DNA of 16,569 nt from an uncultured Anaerolineaceae bacterium (GCA_937967805.1 CALBTC010000287.1:1-16569), one strand, 5' to 3'. Numbered from the stretch's first letter, positions 1 to 9,061 are shown. Notes: generated by a model not told the origin, from the sequence alone. Numbers and translations are program-made.

Positions 1-2853
1 GCGAACGGGGCGCTTTGTGGCTTTGGCGGCAACGGCCGTTGCTCCGGTCACAAAGCGCGTCTGCTCCGTCTTGCCGCCAAATCCGCCCCCTACCGGCGCA
101 ATATCGATCTCCACATGATGATACGGCAGGGCAAGCGCCATGGCGGTTGTCTGGTGCATCGCCATTGGGCTCTGCGTCGAGGGACGCATGACGATACGGC
201 CTTCGTCTACCGGAATGGCAATACAGCCCTGGGGCTCCATATAAAAATGCGCCTGCCCCCCGTTGAGCTGTGTCGATTTGACAATCTTACAGGGTGCACT
301 GCCCACCTTCACTTCGCACACTTCAATCGACCGATCCAGCGGTTCTTTGTCTTTATCAACCCAATCAAACTGGCTGCCAGGCCGGATAATCTTCCAGATG
401 TGTGAAACATAGGGAACCGCCTTCGGAGCGTCGGGGAAAATGCTGCCTTTCTTGATGGCATCCAGCAAATCAATGATCGGTTCGCGCCACTTTCCGGTCC
501 ACGGTTTTTGGGGCCTGGAATAGGCAACGCAGTGGTCTGTAACATATTTAGCAATGCGAATCGCTTCCTGTTCGGTCTTGGCCAGAACCATGGCAATGGT
601 CTGGCCCACATAGCTCACCATATCCACCGCATAAAGCGGCTGATCCAGCCCCATCCCCTGCAGGTTAATCCCTCCATTTTTAATATTTTCGTGGGTGATG
701 AGATCAATAAAGGATGCAGGTGCATAGCTGCTCAAATGCTTGCGCAGGGTTTTGGGCGTGACGTTTGTTCCGTCTGCGCCGGGAATGACGAAGTGGAAAT
801 TGGCCAGCGCCCGCTTGCTCTGTACAAAGGCGCCGTTGGCGGTCAGGGGGGGTACAGCCAGTTCATGGGTGTAGTGTAGCTGACCGGATGTTTGGTAAAC
901 GGCCGTATTCTTTATATACGGCAGGGCAACCGGAGCCTTGAAATCTTGTTTATCACTGTAATACTGCCTGCCCTTGCTGACCGGCCAATTGCCCCATTTA
1001 ATTTCCCCGCTGGACCGCAACTGATCCGGCACGCTGGCCCCTCTGGCCAGCAGGGCATTGACAACAGCCTTGTAAAAGAAGGCAACGGCCAACTGAACAC
1101 GGTATTCCTCAGTGAAGCCTTCATCCGGCACTTCTGCCATGCGATCGCGCTCATTTTTTAACTGCTCGCGCACCTCCTCAGCCAGCATACCGGCCAGTTC
1201 GCCGATATTTTCCAGGGTCAGTTCTTCATCCTGCATGGCCATCTCTGTGGCCCTGGCCTGCCAGGGATAAGGGGAAATACCGCCAAACACCAGGTGAACC
1301 TCTTCGACGTGACAGTTGTCACTAAACGTGAACCGTGTTGTCGCATTGACAATGCTGTGCGCGTTGACTTCACGTAGCGCAACTTTTTGGGCCAGAACCA
1401 CATCATCATACCGGTTCACTGGCAGACTGTAAGCCAGGAGGACGAGCCGGTCGGCGAACGACGGATCCTGGCACACATAATCAACAAGTTCGCCGGCGGT
1501 GGACGTGACAATCTCAAATTCAGCGGCGGATTCCAGGACAAGATAGGTGATACCGGCCTCGATGGCCACCAGGGTGGTAAATAAATCTGAGGGGAAGGGA
1601 GCCCCACTGTGCTTGGCAATGTGCTTTAATACCAGCATGGTGTTGCCGCCTAGTGAGGCGGCGTTGCGCACGATGCGTCCGGCGGTGCGGCGCGCCATAA
1701 AATCCAAAGCGCCAAGCGTAGATGTTGGGTTGGCTGCCAACTGTTCAGCTAGCAGTTCGATGAAATCATTGTAGGTGGTGCCGGCGGCAACTTTCAGCGT
1801 TTCATCATTCATATGGCTACCCTTGTGCAGATCAGGAATAAGGCGAATATCGATAAAAAGATTGGTGGTAGGGTATTCTTCCTTGTAGACGCCGATCGAG
1901 GTGTTTCCATGAACTAAACGGAGCTTTTCGTCTCTATGTTCAACCATCATCGCTGCCAATTCGTCCAGAGACGTGGGGGTGAGCCAACGTTGAGTTTCAC
2001 TTTCGGTGGCGATGGGCTGCACCTGGAAATTGCGCTCTTTTGGAAAAGGGATTGAAACGGCCGCAGGCAGCTGGGAGGCAATAACATCATCTTCGTAACA
2101 TTTCATTCGTTCTTTTTCGTCATCATCATCCCAGTCTGAGGCAAATGTCTTCATGCCTGTGAGAATTGCCCGGTAGCCAGTGCAGCGACAAAGGTTTCCG
2201 TCAAACGCTTCTTCAATCTCCTTTTTGGTGGCGTGGGGATGATTGGTGATAAATTCAGACATATTCATCACAAAGCCAACACTGCAGTAACCACATTGGC
2301 TGCCATTGTTTATGGCCAGGCAATGGGCAACCGGATTCATCCCTTTATGGGAATGTTCAGAAGGATGCTGAGCGACTTGTCCTACGTGCTTGACCTTGGG
2401 TGGTGTGCTTTGTTGGGCCAGGGTTTTCTTGATGGCAGCCTGAACGGAGCGGCGTTTTTCTTCAACGGCCGTTTTCGCTTCCTCTATAACAGGTGAGTGG
2501 TGTTCCCCAATCGGTGCTGCGTGCCGAGAGGTACTCAGAGTATGCTGCAAGAATTTCGAGTCTGGTTTACGTACCGCGCCGGTTCCTTCCACTGTAGTCA
2601 CAACAAGCCCGCTCAGTGCGCAAACCGGTCTGAGGCAGGAATTGATAGCGCGGTGCTCCGGCCTGTTATTTTGTTCATCCCAGCGCGACAGGATAACAGT
2701 GCAGCCACCGCAGCCCCCCTCACCGCATGGCTTTTTGGGGCCGGCAAGGGCAACTTCTGGTGAGCGCAGATAGTCGATTAAGAGCAGATCCGGCGCCGGG
2801 TTCTCAATCGAAACGGCTTTGCCATTTAGATAAAAGGACACTGTGTGACTCAT
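1..2853 (-). CDS. Fused xanthine dehydrogenase/aldehyde oxidase-like molybdenum hydroxylase (C-terminus beyond window)
   Basis: A single frame runs without a stop from the ATG at 2853 to base 1, giving 951 codons; the last ~400 residues expected for this family lie outside the window. Domain order is that of eukaryotic-type XDH in one chain. The plant-ferredoxin [2Fe-2S] site has C43, C48, C51 and C73; the second [2Fe-2S] site has C187, C190, C222 and C224. The FAD domain covers ~285-565, with GNTSIGV at 316-322 and RNAASLGGNT at 396-405. The Mo-cofactor domain starts near 640, with GGQAHFYME around 866-873 and GGGFGGK at 922-928. The family hydroxylates purines or aldehydes in the cytoplasm and passes electrons Mo to Fe-S to FAD to NAD+ or another acceptor. 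A GAGGAGGA site (2857-2864) supports the start. Oddities: a ~74-residue insert between the two Fe-S halves, and Thr929 where bovine XDH has substrate-binding Glu802. The substrate is therefore not assigned. Confidence 0.93.
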   Translation of the reverse strand, partial: MSHTVSFYLNGKAVSIENPAPDLLLIDYLRSPEVALAGPKKPCGEGGCGGCTVILSRWDEQNNRPEHRAINSCLRPVCALSGLVVTTVEGTGAVRKPDSKFLQHTLSTSRHAAPIGEHHSPVIEEAKTAVEEKRRSVQAAIKKTLAQQSTPPKVKHVGQVAQHPSEHSHKGMNPVAHCLAINNGSQCGYCSVGFVMNMSEFITNHPHATKKEIEEAFDGNLCRCTGYRAILTGMKTFASDWDDDDEKERMKCYEDDVIASQLPAAVSIPFPKERNFQVQPIATESETQRWLTPTSLDELAAMMVEHRDEKLRLVHGNTSIGVYKEEYPTTNLFIDIRLIPDLHKGSHMNDETLKVAAGTTYNDFIELLAEQLAANPTSTLGALDFMARRTAGRIVRNAASLGGNTMLVLKHIAKHSGAPFPSDLFTTLVAIEAGITYLVLESAAEFEIVTSTAGELVDYVCQDPSFADRLVLLAYSLPVNRYDDVVLAQKVALREVNAHSIVNATTRFTFSDNCHVEEVHLVFGGISPYPWQARATEMAMQDEELTLENIGELAGMLAEEVREQLKNERDRMAEVPDEGFTEEYRVQLAVAFFYKAVVNALLARGASVPDQLRSSGEIKWGNWPVSKGRQYYSDKQDFKAPVALPYIKNTAVYQTSGQLHYTHELAVPPLTANGAFVQSKRALANFHFVIPGADGTNVTPKTLRKHLSSYAPASFIDLITHENIKNGGINLQGMGLDQPLYAVDMVSYVGQTIAMVLAKTEQEAIRIAKYVTDHCVAYSRPQKPWTGKWREPIIDLLDAIKKGSIFPDAPKAVPYVSHIWKIIRPGSQFDWVDKDKEPLDRSIEVCEVKVGSAPCKIVKSTQLNGGQAHFYMEPQGCIAIPVDEGRIVMRPSTQSPMAMHQTTAMALALPYHHVEIDIAPVGGGFGGKTEQTRFVTGATAVAAKATKRPVR

Positions 2854-3007
2854 TTTTCCTCCTCGGGTGGATTCATCAAATGAACAAGTTGGAACGGTAA
2901 TGAAACAGGCTGTCATGAAACATCATTGCGATTTCAATCAACAATAGATGCTGCCTGATTTTTCAGTTGTAGCTGCGAAAGGATAGAAATCCGGATACAA
3001 ATTTGGG

Positions 3008-4444
3008 TTATTGACCACCACGATTGATCGGATGGACGACTTGCTCATACTCCTGGGCAAATTCGCCGCCAACCTGTTGATCCACCCAGGCATAAAAATT
3101 AGCTAAGGACATGCCCACCTGGAGTGAGAAGTCAGTGGAAGTAGCATAATCGGGATCAACAGCAGTTGCCGCACCATAATTCTGAAAATAGACCATCCAG
3201 GCGTCGGAGCCGCCCTGTGAAGGGGGAAGTTGAGCCGGTTGGGCGCCCGGCGCCGGTACCATTCCCGGAGCGACCAGCGGGGTTACCATAGGGAATTCGG
3301 CAATGCCGTGGCAGGCCATGCATGAGGACGTATTGAGGTCGGCCGGTCCGTTTAAACGGCCGTTCCAACCCAGGTGCATCGGTGGTACATCTTCTGAAGG
3401 ATTTATGATGGTTTCTTCCAGATCAGGATTAATAAATGTTTCCAATGCCGGGTAGGGGGTAATGCGGTTTTCAGTATTTTCCGGATCGTTGCCCCACTGC
3501 AAACCCAGGGGAACCAGATTATCCCAAAGCATATCATTGTCCAAAGTGCCGTTGTAGACAAACGTGCCCATCACCCAACCCGTCTCCTCGGCCCGGTCAT
3601 CACGCACCATCCAATCCATTTGCAGCAGGCGAACGGTTCCTACCTTTCGTGTCAATGCTTCAGGATTGCTGTAAACAATCTCAGGATTGGCCAGAATGTA
3701 GGCAGTCCATTCAATGGGATTTTCAAGATAGTCGACCTGGTCGGTTGGCGCCGTAGTAAGCAGCAATTTGCAAAATACCGTGCCGACGGGAAAGCCCCCG
3801 CCACCTCGTCTATCCGTTGCCATGCGGTCCGGATTGAGTGGATCGGCCCACATTTGCCCCAGTGTATATCCCCCATATGAATTGACGATGGTGATGGCAT
3901 AGATGTATTGGGGCTCTACCTGTCCTACTGCCAACTGGAAAGGAGAAACGGCCGTTTCAAAAATGAGCCCATGAAACCCCTCGGTTCCGGTTGGGCCCCA
4001 ATGCAGCCAGGGAATATGATACCAATCACGTTCACTGTTGTTTTCCGGACGCCAATCATCTTCTATTTGCCCACTGCCGACATTGCCTTCAAAACAATAT
4101 TCGCGCACTGTCATGGCATACGCTTCCCAATCCGAAATGAAATCTATCTCGAGAACGGGGGGCAGTTCATCATCTGGAGGGAGATCCTCAGGGTAATCTT
4201 GGCTTAACTGAAAAACAGGAATATCCGTATAGGTTGCATCATACACTTCCGGCGTAACCATATGGCCAAAATCGGGGAAGCCCCCAAAGAAAGTGTCGCC
4301 CGGCCCCACCTGGGCGGACAACCTTTTTCCGCTGGTAGGTTCATTATTGGAAACGGTTTCTTCTGCCGGTTCTTGTTGACAAGCCGCCATTAGCAAGAAG
4401 AGTGAGGTAACAACAACGAAAAAACGCGCACTCCTTGTGATCAT
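3008..4444 (-). CDS. Monohaem cytochrome c-like lipoprotein, conserved family of unknown role
   Basis: 478 residues. The N-terminus has Arg at 4 and 7, a hydrophobic stretch 8-20 and a lipobox LMAAC with the lipidated Cys at 22, so the protein should be membrane-anchored on the outer face. An acidic linker follows (EPAEE). One CxxCH haem-attachment motif, CMACH, sits at 375-379 near the C-terminus. The 100-370 region is rich in Trp/Gly/Pro and resembles, from memory, a widespread uncharacterised family with motifs such as REYC, WGPTG, GGYTLGQ, VRDDRAE and HLGW(N)GRLNGP before the haem site. No axial Met can be assigned with certainty; several Met lie after the haem motif. The start is well supported by an AAGGAGGAGG Shine-Dalgarno (4451-4460). 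It lies 154 bp upstream of the molybdenum hydroxylase on the same strand, but an extracytoplasmic haem protein is unlikely to take electrons directly from a cytoplasmic enzyme. It could act in electron transfer or as a haem-dependent enzyme; neither is shown. Confidence 0.85.
   Translation of the reverse strand: MITRSARFFVVVTSLFLLMAACQQEPAEETVSNNEPTSGKRLSAQVGPGDTFFGGFPDFGHMVTPEVYDATYTDIPVFQLSQDYPEDLPPDDELPPVLEIDFISDWEAYAMTVREYCFEGNVGSGQIEDDWRPENNSERDWYHIPWLHWGPTGTEGFHGLIFETAVSPFQLAVGQVEPQYIYAITIVNSYGGYTLGQMWADPLNPDRMATDRRGGGGFPVGTVFCKLLLTTAPTDQVDYLENPIEWTAYILANPEIVYSNPEALTRKVGTVRLLQMDWMVRDDRAEETGWVMGTFVYNGTLDNDMLWDNLVPLGLQWGNDPENTENRITPYPALETFINPDLEETIINPSEDVPPMHLGWNGRLNGPADLNTSSCMACHGIAEFPMVTPLVAPGMVPAPGAQPAQLPPSQGGSDAWMVYFQNYGAATAVDPDYATSTDFSLQVGMSLANFYAWVDQQVGGEFAQEYEQVVHPINRGGQ
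3947..3960. repeat. Iterated palindrome, 14-bp form GAAACGGCCGTTTC
   Basis: A perfect 14-bp palindrome with the dispersed core AACGGCCGTT, inside the cytochrome lipoprotein gene where it encodes ETAV. It is identical to the copy at 10486-10499. Confidence 0.85.
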
Positions 4445-4468
4445 CCTTTTCCTCCTCCTTTTAAGAAT

Positions 4469-4509
4469 GGGCTTGACCGTTTTTATATTTTTGGTAAACG
4501 GTCAAGCCC
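4469..4509 (-). terminator. Perfect 14-bp hairpin between secreted protein gene and cytochrome gene
   Basis: GGGCTTGACCGTTT (4469-4482) and its exact reverse complement (4496-4509) flank a 13-nt AT-rich loop. The hairpin lies 41 bp after the TAG of the 4551-8969 gene and just upstream of the Shine-Dalgarno of the 3008-4444 gene. On the leftward transcript the sequence after the stem is ATTCTTAAAAGG, which is not a clear U-tract. It may end transcription of the long gene, protect mRNA 3' ends, or form a 5'-leader structure for the cytochrome gene. Confidence 0.55.
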
Positions 4510-4550
4510 TGGGACTCGTTTTCTTATCTTAAGTTATTTGTGAACAAACC

Positions 4551-7500
4551 CTATGGAATGACAGTCGAGTCAAACAGCGCACCGTCATCAACAGCTGTAC
4601 TCTTTTTGTTGTGAGGTACGCTTACCAGCACTTCGCCGGAACAGACACCGCCTTGACCATCATCGGCCGTAAAGCCGATATGGTAGACACGGCCATTACC
4701 ACCACCGGCACGCTCTGCGCGCACTTGGGCTTCGTCCGTTCCCACACCCTTGCCGTCAGGAGCAGTATTACCGCTTCCGGGGGCATTCACTGCCTCATCC
4801 TGGAAGATACTGTCAATGGTAATCTCCACTGGGTCACCATCTGGGTCTGTCACCCCCAACACCTGTATACTTACAAATTTGTGGTTGGGTGGCCATAGAC
4901 TGGTTTTGCTGGCAACGGCCGTTGTGCAATCAGGCGGCTGGTTAAACACGTTTGTGAAGCTACAAGTGACCGTTTCACCGGGATCAAGCATAATCAGCGC
5001 CTGTGCATTGGCCTCATCCTCGGTAGAGTTGGCCGTCTGATCTTCTGTGCAGTCAATGTCCGTAAGGCTCCAGCCGCCGGGAATGGAAACCTCGCTGACA
5101 GTGTAGCTGCCGGGGTTGATGTTGCTAAAGACCTCGGTATCGTCAGACGGGTCTTGCAGGCCGAAGCTGCCGCCACCGTTGATATCGTGGCTAAAGGAGA
5201 AGACGGTGTCATCGGCCGGCGTGCCCGCTTTCACGATGTTAATCGTGCCGTTGCGCTCGTTGGTGATGGTGCAGACGATGTCGTCGCCTTCATTCACCGT
5301 GACGTCCCAGCCGTATGCCCCGTTGGGCGTGGCCGTGACCTCGCTGCCGGCCCCATCGTTGTCTTTACAGGAGACGCTTACGGTGTAATCGGACAAGTTT
5401 GTTAAGTTGCCCATTTCGCCAATGAGATGGCTGCCCACAAGGACACTTTGCTCGCCGGTTGTTGCCCCGTCTCCGCCGGTGGCAAGAATATTACCGTCGA
5501 TAGTCAGGTCGAAGGAACCGGGATCGGTTGCCGGCAGTAGATTTTTCACCACTTCCAGCCTGCCGATTTTGTGGGTATTGGTGATGGTGCAGAGTACATT
5601 GTCACCGGGAAAAAGAGACCCTGTATTGATTGAAGGTCCTGAGGCAAAGGCCAACTCGCTTCCGCTGTTTTGTTCTACACAGCCTATTTCGATGTTGTAG
5701 TTGGCTAAATTGGCGCCTGTCTCGCTCACGGTATGGCTGCCCAGCGCCACCCCCACCTGGCCGGTGGTGCCCCCGTCGCCAACGCCGCTGGCTTCCACGC
5801 TCCCGTCAATCAACAGGTCAAACGTATCGCCGATGGGGGGTAACCCACCGAAATCAATGACCTTGTTCACTTCGATACTGGCCTGCTGTTCATTGGTGAA
5901 GGTGCAGGTGACCGTTTCGCCCGATTCCAGATTGACGGTAGCCGTGCGCGCGCCGAGATCGGTGGTGCTGGGCGCAGAGCTGGCGTCATCATCACAATCG
6001 AGACTGGTGAGGGCAAAGAAGCCGGCGGACGGGTCATCCTCGGTAACGGTGTAGCTGCCGGGCGCAACGTTGTTGATCGTCACGGAGCTATCCCCGCTGA
6101 CGGTGAATGCGGCGTTGCCGGGAATGCTGCTGGTAAAGCCAAAGCTGCTGCTGCCGTTCGGCGTTTGATCTTTGGCAATGATGATCGTACCGGGTGCCAG
6201 ATTGGTGCAGGTGGGATCGGTGGCGCCACCTACGGCCGGATCGTCAGTTAGGACGCTGGCAAAGTTGTTACCGCTGATAAGACCCTGGTTGCACACCTGG
6301 CCATTCGTGACCGGGCTTTGCGGGTTGTCAATTGTGATATCAAAGGTGATGCGCACCTGCTGCCCTGGGTTTAACGTGCCAAGCAAGACATTGATAGTTT
6401 CGCCGGAGAAGGCGGGTTTGGCCACGGCCGTTTCCTTGTTTGCCTCAGAAGTGACAATTGCTTTTACGGCCGTCTTCGCCGCCGACTGCTCAATTGGCGT
6501 CATGTTCAGCGTCATCTGCGGTGCAGGCTCGGCCGCGGCAACAGCGACAGTGCTGATTGGTGCGGCGGCCGTCGGAACAGTAGGCGTGGCGCAGGGCGCG
6601 GGCGCGTTCACAAACGTGCCGCTGGTGAAAACGGTGCCCACGTTGCTTTTGGTGTTGGTAACCCAGTTAGCGGCCGTGCCGCTTGCAAAATCTTGCAGTT
6701 GGAAGGTGCTGCCCGTGCGCTGGCGCAGGAAGTAGCCATCAAAGTTGGCCGACGTACTGTCGTTGCTAAACATATTGAGGCAAATAGTGTTGGTGTCGCC
6801 GCCGCCGCTGGAGCCGGACGTGACTTCGACGCCGTCCAGCGAGAGCGTGCCGGAGACGTTGACGGTGTTGTTGTTGATCGTGGCGTTGATACGGCCGTTA
6901 CCGCCTGTACCGGCGCGGCCCTGCACGAGGATACCCCGCTCATTGGCCACGCCGGTAATGCTGTTATTGGCAACACGCGCCGTCACGGTACCGTTGCCCT
7001 CCTGAATGACGCGCACGCCGTTGAAGGCTGTACCATTTAGATTGATGACGTTGTTTTCGAAGGTGACCTCAATATTGGAATTGTCGAAACCAATAGCGTT
7101 CAGCACGTTCGTGCCACCGCTGGTGAGGCCGGTGAGGTTGTAGACGCGGGCGATCATGTGGCCGTTCACAACTGCTCCCAGGTTCACGGCCGATCCCAGG
7201 TTGCCGCTGATTGTGGCCCCGGTCACCACCGCCTGCAAGGTTGCATTTCCTTCGGCTTCCAACTGCATACCATCCTGCCCCGTGCCGGAGAAGGTGGTGT
7301 TGCCCCCTGTGCTGGCGTTGACCACCAGCTTCAGGTTGGCTGAGCCGTCGGCCTCCACCTGCAAATGGTCGCCGCCGGCGCTGTTGCTGAAGGCTGAGCC
7401 GGAGATGGTGATGGTGTCCAGGCCGCCGCCGTTAATGTTGTTCTCAATGAGCAGGTTGATGTCCTTGCCGTTACGGAAGGTGCTGTTGGTGAGGGAGTTT

Positions 7501-8969
7501 GTGCCCAGCAAATTGGTGATACGCACACCGTCGATGTTGGCCACGCTGCCGCCACCGCCGTCGAAAATAGTATCGGTGGCAATCATGTTGGTGGTGGTGC
7601 TGCCCAGCAGCGCATAGGAGCTGCCGGAACCGGCGGTAATCGTATTGCGCACCAGCGTCAGGCCGGTGACGCCGGTAGCGTCGATGCCCTGCGTATTGCT
7701 GGTGGCGCTCTGGTTAATCACCATGTCGGTGAGGGAGACATTCGTGGCGTTGTTGAGAAAAACGCCTTCAGCAGAGTGACCGGATAGCGTGCCGCCGGAG
7801 TTGGCCGCGCCCGTACCGGTGACGCTAAAGCTGCCACGGGTGTGGGCCAGAGAGAGGCCGTGCGCGCCGCTGTTGGCATTGAGACTGTCCAGCGTTACCG
7901 TCAGCGTGCCGCCGTTGTCCGCTTCGAAGCCTTCGCCGGTGCCGGCAATGGCAACTTCGCTAATGTTTAGCGCGCCGACCGTACCGCCATTATCAGAGAT
8001 ACCCGCGCCGGCCGTGTTGCCTACGTTGAAACCGCGTAGCAGGTTATTTTGGGCAGCAGTCACGCCGTTGCCGCTGGTGGTGCCGATGGTCGGTCGCGCG
8101 CCGCCGGTGGCAGGCAGGGTGTTGCTGTGCGGGGGCACGGTCAGGCCGGCAATGGATGTCAGAGAAGCGGTGGCGCCCTGTCCGATAAGCATCTGATTGT
8201 TAAGCAGCGTCAGGCCGCTGTTGTAGCTACCGGAACCGCTGTAGAGGAAGATGATGTCGCCAGGGTCGTCGGCAGCGGCGCTGAAGGCGCTGATAGTGTT
8301 GAAAGGGTTGAATAACGTGCCGTTGCCAGAACTGCTCTGGCTGTTGTCAATAAACCAGATGACCTTGTTAACGACAATGAAGATTGTGGCCGGATCGATA
8401 TTGCCATCCGTGTCCTGAATTGAATAGTTAAACTGGTCTGTGCCTTCAAAGCCAGGGGGTGGCAAATAGGAAAAAGCGCCATCAGGGCCGATGGAAAAAG
8501 CGCCGCCATTGGCGGTGCCCCCGGCGGCGGGAATAGCGGACACAGATTGGCCGTCAGGATCATTGTCATTGAGCAGGACGCCGCTGGCGGGGGGGACGGA
8601 GATGCCTACGTTACCCAGCGAAGCGTACTGGTCGTGGCGGGCGATAGGCGTGGTGCGCAGGGATCCGGCCGCCAACGTTGTGTTGCTGTCGATGGTGTCG
8701 TTGAAGACGACGGCGCCGGCGTCAGTGGAGCCGGTGTTGGTGACCCAGTTTGTGTAACGGATTGTATCGCCCGGGTCGGCAAAGTTATCGGCATCGACAT
8801 CGACTGTGAGCGTGTCTACCTTAACGGCGACAATGACCGGCACGCTAAGAACGGGGGAAACGGCCGTTACGGCAAAAAGTATTCCAAGAAGCAATAAAAC
8901 CGGAACTTTACCTTTTCTCGGGAAACTGCGGGCTAGCTGACTCAATAAAGGAAGTAATAATTTATTCAT
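4551..8969 (-). CDS. Large secreted multidomain protein: DUF11-like, cadherin-like, beta-helix, four transthyretin-like repeats
   Basis: 1472 residues. A basic N-terminus (RSFPRKGK) precedes a long hydrophobic segment (~23-48), read as a signal sequence. Modules in order: DUF11-like ~50-105 (DPGDTIRYTNWVTNTGST); cadherin-like/Ig ~110-200 (VLLNDNDPDG, FSYLPPPGFEGTDQFNYSI); Asn/Ser/Thr/Gly-rich right-handed beta-helix ~203-785; a Pro/Ala/Thr linker ~786-850; a second DUF11-like stretch ~855-925. Four transthyretin/SpaA-like repeats follow at ~926-1028, 1029-1135, 1136-1239 and 1240-1342, each with a late Cys pair (992/1022, 1097/1127, 1201/1233, 1307/1336). The final domain is ~1343-1453 (SLWPPNHK, VTDPDGDP, FTADDGQGG). 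An adhesin or surface/matrix protein is likely by architecture; no sortase motif or other C-terminal anchor is visible. An AAGGAGT site precedes the ATG. Rightward open frames inside it are composition shadows. Confidence 0.9.
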   Translation of the reverse strand: MNKLLLPLLSQLARSFPRKGKVPVLLLLGILFAVTAVSPVLSVPVIVAVKVDTLTVDVDADNFADPGDTIRYTNWVTNTGSTDAGAVVFNDTIDSNTTLAAGSLRTTPIARHDQYASLGNVGISVPPASGVLLNDNDPDGQSVSAIPAAGGTANGGAFSIGPDGAFSYLPPPGFEGTDQFNYSIQDTDGNIDPATIFIVVNKVIWFIDNSQSSSGNGTLFNPFNTISAFSAAADDPGDIIFLYSGSGSYNSGLTLLNNQMLIGQGATASLTSIAGLTVPPHSNTLPATGGARPTIGTTSGNGVTAAQNNLLRGFNVGNTAGAGISDNGGTVGALNISEVAIAGTGEGFEADNGGTLTVTLDSLNANSGAHGLSLAHTRGSFSVTGTGAANSGGTLSGHSAEGVFLNNATNVSLTDMVINQSATSNTQGIDATGVTGLTLVRNTITAGSGSSYALLGSTTTNMIATDTIFDGGGGSVANIDGVRITNLLGTNSLTNSTFRNGKDINLLIENNINGGGLDTITISGSAFSNSAGGDHLQVEADGSANLKLVVNASTGGNTTFSGTGQDGMQLEAEGNATLQAVVTGATISGNLGSAVNLGAVVNGHMIARVYNLTGLTSGGTNVLNAIGFDNSNIEVTFENNVINLNGTAFNGVRVIQEGNGTVTARVANNSITGVANERGILVQGRAGTGGNGRINATINNNTVNVSGTLSLDGVEVTSGSSGGGDTNTICLNMFSNDSTSANFDGYFLRQRTGSTFQLQDFASGTAANWVTNTKSNVGTVFTSGTFVNAPAPCATPTVPTAAAPISTVAVAAAEPAPQMTLNMTPIEQSAAKTAVKAIVTSEANKETAVAKPAFSGETINVLLGTLNPGQQVRITFDITIDNPQSPVTNGQVCNQGLISGNNFASVLTDDPAVGGATDPTCTNLAPGTIIIAKDQTPNGSSSFGFTSSIPGNAAFTVSGDSSVTINNVAPGSYTVTEDDPSAGFFALTSLDCDDDASSAPSTTDLGARTATVNLESGETVTCTFTNEQQASIEVNKVIDFGGLPPIGDTFDLLIDGSVEASGVGDGGTTGQVGVALGSHTVSETGANLANYNIEIGCVEQNSGSELAFASGPSINTGSLFPGDNVLCTITNTHKIGRLEVVKNLLPATDPGSFDLTIDGNILATGGDGATTGEQSVLVGSHLIGEMGNLTNLSDYTVSVSCKDNDGAGSEVTATPNGAYGWDVTVNEGDDIVCTITNERNGTINIVKAGTPADDTVFSFSHDINGGGSFGLQDPSDDTEVFSNINPGSYTVSEVSIPGGWSLTDIDCTEDQTANSTEDEANAQALIMLDPGETVTCSFTNVFNQPPDCTTAVASKTSLWPPNHKFVSIQVLGVTDPDGDPVEITIDSIFQDEAVNAPGSGNTAPDGKGVGTDEAQVRAERAGGGNGRVYHIGFTADDGQGGVCSGEVLVSVPHNKKSTAVDDGALFDSTVIP

Positions 8970-9061
8970 GGAATACTCCTTAGGCCATGTAGGGCCTGGC
9001 TAACTTTACAAGCGACCAGTTTGCCCGGCTTAGAATCTACGTGGTACAAACTGAACTGTTG

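Noticed and set aside
1..2853. Apparent break-up of the left end into many short frames on both strands, suggesting a pseudogene.
   Set aside because: Reading every triplet from 2853 to 1 on the minus strand gives no stop; the long frame simply has no end inside the window. The short frames are shadows.
2854..3007. Leftward promoter or terminator in the gap between the cytochrome and hydroxylase genes.
   Set aside because: Only poor -35/-10 matches and a 4-bp stem (CTGA-TTTT-TCAG) are present; nothing can be supported beyond the ribosome site at 2857-2864.
6172..8897. Several rightward open frames of 100-190 codons inside the large secreted protein gene.
   Set aside because: They are antisense to a continuous 1472-codon frame with clear domains, have low-complexity Val/Pro/Ala/Ser content and no ribosome sites.
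8970..9061. CAGTTTG...CAAACTG and AGGCC...GGCCT inverted repeats as a terminator or operator between the DUF6916 gene and the secreted protein gene.
   Set aside because: The stems are 5-7 bp with competing pairings and no T-tract, so not above chance.
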